A stretch of DNA of 64,000 nucleotides. Source: an uncultured Eubacteriales bacterium. Lineage in GTDB: Bacteria > Bacillota > Clostridia > Oscillospirales > CAG-272. Shown here in pieces: positions 62,539 through 64,000 of the stretch; within the stretch, counting starts at the first letter, position 1; each line of letters begins with the position of its first letter. The stretch spans positions 1-64,000 of the forward strand of contig CAKSLU010000002.1 in the NCBI GenBank assembly GCA_934474225.1, in the 5' to 3' direction. Both the position numbers and the translations under genes were made by a program. The notes under the pieces were generated by a model. The model was not told the origin of the DNA. It did not search any database and was given only the letters and a program-made list of their open reading frames with translations.

Positions 62539-62665
62539 CTCTTTATACCACTTTCTGTATACTATGGAAATTACGAATGTATTTGCAAATATAATTATAC
62601 ATGAACGGGCGGATTTTTGCAATAGATTCGCGGTTTTTCCCCTTGTAGAATATCGCCGAAAATAC

Positions 62666-62706
62666 AGCACCCGGACTGTCACTTTTGACAGTCCGGGTGC
62701 TTTTTT
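62666..62706. terminator. Hairpin terminator between the CNNM and TetR genes
   Basis: Perfect 16-bp stem (62666-62681 with 62686-62701), CTTT loop. The T tract is best on the plus strand; on the minus strand TATTTT follows. Likely ends the CNNM transcript. Confidence 0.7.
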
Positions 62707-62710
62707 CAAA

Positions 62711-63985
62711 TCATTCTTCCGCTTCCTCGGGGACGGGGGAAACCGTCACGCGGACCTCCTCCACGCAGGTCTCGTCCGCGCGGGTGATCTCGACATGCAG
62801 GTTCTTGTAGTCAAACGACATGCCGACCTCGGGATTCTGCCCGAGCATCTCGGCACACCAGCCGCCGACCGTGTTGCAGTCGGATTCAAAATCGCGGTCG
62901 TCGATGTCCATCTCGTCAAACATGTCGTAGACATTGGCATCGCCGAGCACGCGGTAAGTGCCGTCGGGGTTTTCGACGATGTCCTCGACGATCTCGTCGC
63001 TCTCGTCCCAGATGTCGCCGACAATCTGTTCGAGAATGTCCTCGGTGGTGACGATGCCGAGCGTGCCGCCGTACTCATCGAGCACGACCGTCATCGGCAT
63101 CTGCATCTCGCGCATTTCTTCCAGCGCGACCGGCAGCTTCACCGTGCCGTGCATCATCAGCGGCTCAAACATGACGTCCTTCACCGTCGTCTCCGGATTC
63201 TCCGTGAGGCGTTTGTAGAACTGGTTGATGTTGAGGATGCCGATGATGTTGTCGATGCTGTCCTTATAGACAGGCAGGCGGCTGTGCCGCGAGGAATTGA
63301 TGATGCGGAGATTCTCCGCCGGGCTCTCGTCCACATCCAGCGCCAGCACCTCGGTGCGGTGCGTGATGATCTCGGCAAGCGTGATGTCCGAGAACTCGAG
63401 CGCACTCTGCAGAAGGTCGCTCTTGTCCTCGTCGATGCCGCCGTCCTCCTCGGTCGTCTCAATCAGCATCGCCAGTTCCTCCTCGGAGACGGTGTCGTCC
63501 GGCTTGCCCCAGAAGTGCGAGCAGAGCTTCAGCAGTCTGCCGACGAGGAAGGTGATGGGGTAAAACAGGATGATAAAGAAAGCGAGCGGATACGCCGTGA
63601 GGCAGGCGGCGCGGTCACTGTTCTGCTTGCAGACGACCTTCGGCACGATTTCGCCGAAAATCAGAATCAGAACCGTGATGACCGCCGTTGCAATCGTTGC
63701 GGCAAGCCCCGTGGAGCTGTGTCCGCCGCCCATGCGCGCCGCAATGGACAGCGCAATCGTGGTGGAGGTGGCGGATGCCGCGATATTCACAAAGTTGTTG
63801 CCGACGAGCACCGCCGTGAGCGCATCGTCGAATTTATCCGAAATCTTATCCGCCAGTTTCGCCATGCGGCTGCCGTCCTCCGCCAGTTTCTTGAGGCGAA
63901 CGCGGTTGACCGAGGTGTAGGCAATTTCGGTGCCCGAGAAGAAGGCGGAGAAGCAAATCAGAATGACAATCAGAACATAACTCAT
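62711..63985 (-). CDS. CNNM/CorC/HlyC-type membrane transporter
   Basis: 424 aa, full length. N-terminal DUF21/CNNM transmembrane domain (about 1-180, starting YVLIVILICFSAFFSGTEIA and including VGNNFVNIAASATSTTIAL). Two CBS repeats follow (about 195-325; ITHRTEVLALDVDESPAENL, PVYKDSIDNIIGILN, VVLDEYGGTLGIVTTEDILE), then the CorC-HlyC C-terminal domain (about 340-415). The family is linked to magnesium or other divalent-cation export and homeostasis. GGAGGAG lies directly at the window edge before the ATG, so the start is complete. No relation to the downstream surface genes is evident. Confidence 0.93.
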   Translation of the reverse strand: MSYVLIVILICFSAFFSGTEIAYTSVNRVRLKKLAEDGSRMAKLADKISDKFDDALTAVLVGNNFVNIAASATSTTIALSIAARMGGGHSSTGLAATIATAVITVLILIFGEIVPKVVCKQNSDRAACLTAYPLAFFIILFYPITFLVGRLLKLCSHFWGKPDDTVSEEELAMLIETTEEDGGIDEDKSDLLQSALEFSDITLAEIITHRTEVLALDVDESPAENLRIINSSRHSRLPVYKDSIDNIIGILNINQFYKRLTENPETTVKDVMFEPLMMHGTVKLPVALEEMREMQMPMTVVLDEYGGTLGIVTTEDILEQIVGDIWDESDEIVEDIVENPDGTYRVLGDANVYDMFDEMDIDDRDFESDCNTVGGWCAEMLGQNPEVGMSFDYKNLHVEITRADETCVEEVRVTVSPVPEEAEE

Positions 63986-64000
63986 TTGTCAAACTCCTCC

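Overview
The window is about 60% GC and dense with genes. Most genes lie on the minus strand. It looks like a spore-forming monoderm Clostridia genome, most likely an uncultured gut Oscillospirales- or Christensenellales-type bacterium. That rests on: SpoVM and a SpoVB-like flippase; strictly anaerobic metabolism (class III ribonucleotide reductase, NADP-type glutamate dehydrogenase, a 3-hydroxyacyl-CoA dehydrogenase); ftsE-ftsX-envC/ctp and greA-lysS arrangements; S-layer-homology (SLH) surface proteins; Gram-positive ribosome-binding sites and near-consensus housekeeping promoters; and short palindromic repeats of a kind often seen in Oscillospiraceae. The family-level assignment is inference.

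Layout. 1-5.3 kb: a minus-strand operon with two sugar-type ABC permeases, a coiled-coil HlyD/MacA-like adaptor, a MacB-ectodomain-like protein and a lipoprotein cut by the left edge, behind a strong promoter with an inverted-repeat operator. 5.4-8.5 kb: acyl-ACP thioesterase, class II aldolase, a MazF/EndoA-type toxin and a spoVM micro-operon. 8.6-15.4 kb (plus strand): two paralogous secreted GH43-like proteins and a 54-aa peptide. 15.4-20.2 kb: DUF1003 protein, trxB, an nrdD with a C-terminal redoxin domain, and nrdG; two NrdR-like boxes lie before nrdD. 20.2-23.2 kb: gdhA, a block of palindromic repeats, and a 3-hydroxyacyl-CoA dehydrogenase. 23.2-27.6 kb: putative RNA-repair locus (two WYL regulators, RtcB, a COG3541-type nucleotidyltransferase). 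27.7-28.5 kb: a frameshifted ATC-hydrolase family gene with promoter and operator. 28.6-36.5 kb: ftsE-ftsX-envC-like-ctp-greA-lysS in close succession behind a PucR/CdaR-type regulator; LysRS has an extra tRNA-binding domain. 36.6-43.3 kb: a membrane protein, rsmE, a YhaN/YhaO-like (SbcC/SbcD-type) pair and a SpoVB-like flippase. 43.4-45.5 kb (plus strand): an exonuclease/sugar O-acetyltransferase fusion and a small Cys-containing protein. 45.5-62.5 kb: barstar, an SLH-anchored subtilase without propeptide, a structured inverted-repeat element, two giant surface proteins (2204 and 2535 aa) and a TetR-type regulator. 62.7-64 kb: a CorC/HlyC-type transporter.

The unusual items are gene fusions and gene pairings, not a defence island. 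They are the exonuclease-acetyltransferase protein, the RtcB/nucleotidyltransferase/WYL locus, the ATPase-less permease operon with a very long coiled-coil adaptor, the LysRS-Trbp111 fusion, the subtilase-barstar pair, and the giant surface-protein pair. No tRNA, rRNA, CRISPR array, integrase or transposase was recognised. Long antisense reading frames over the large GC-rich genes are treated as artefacts.
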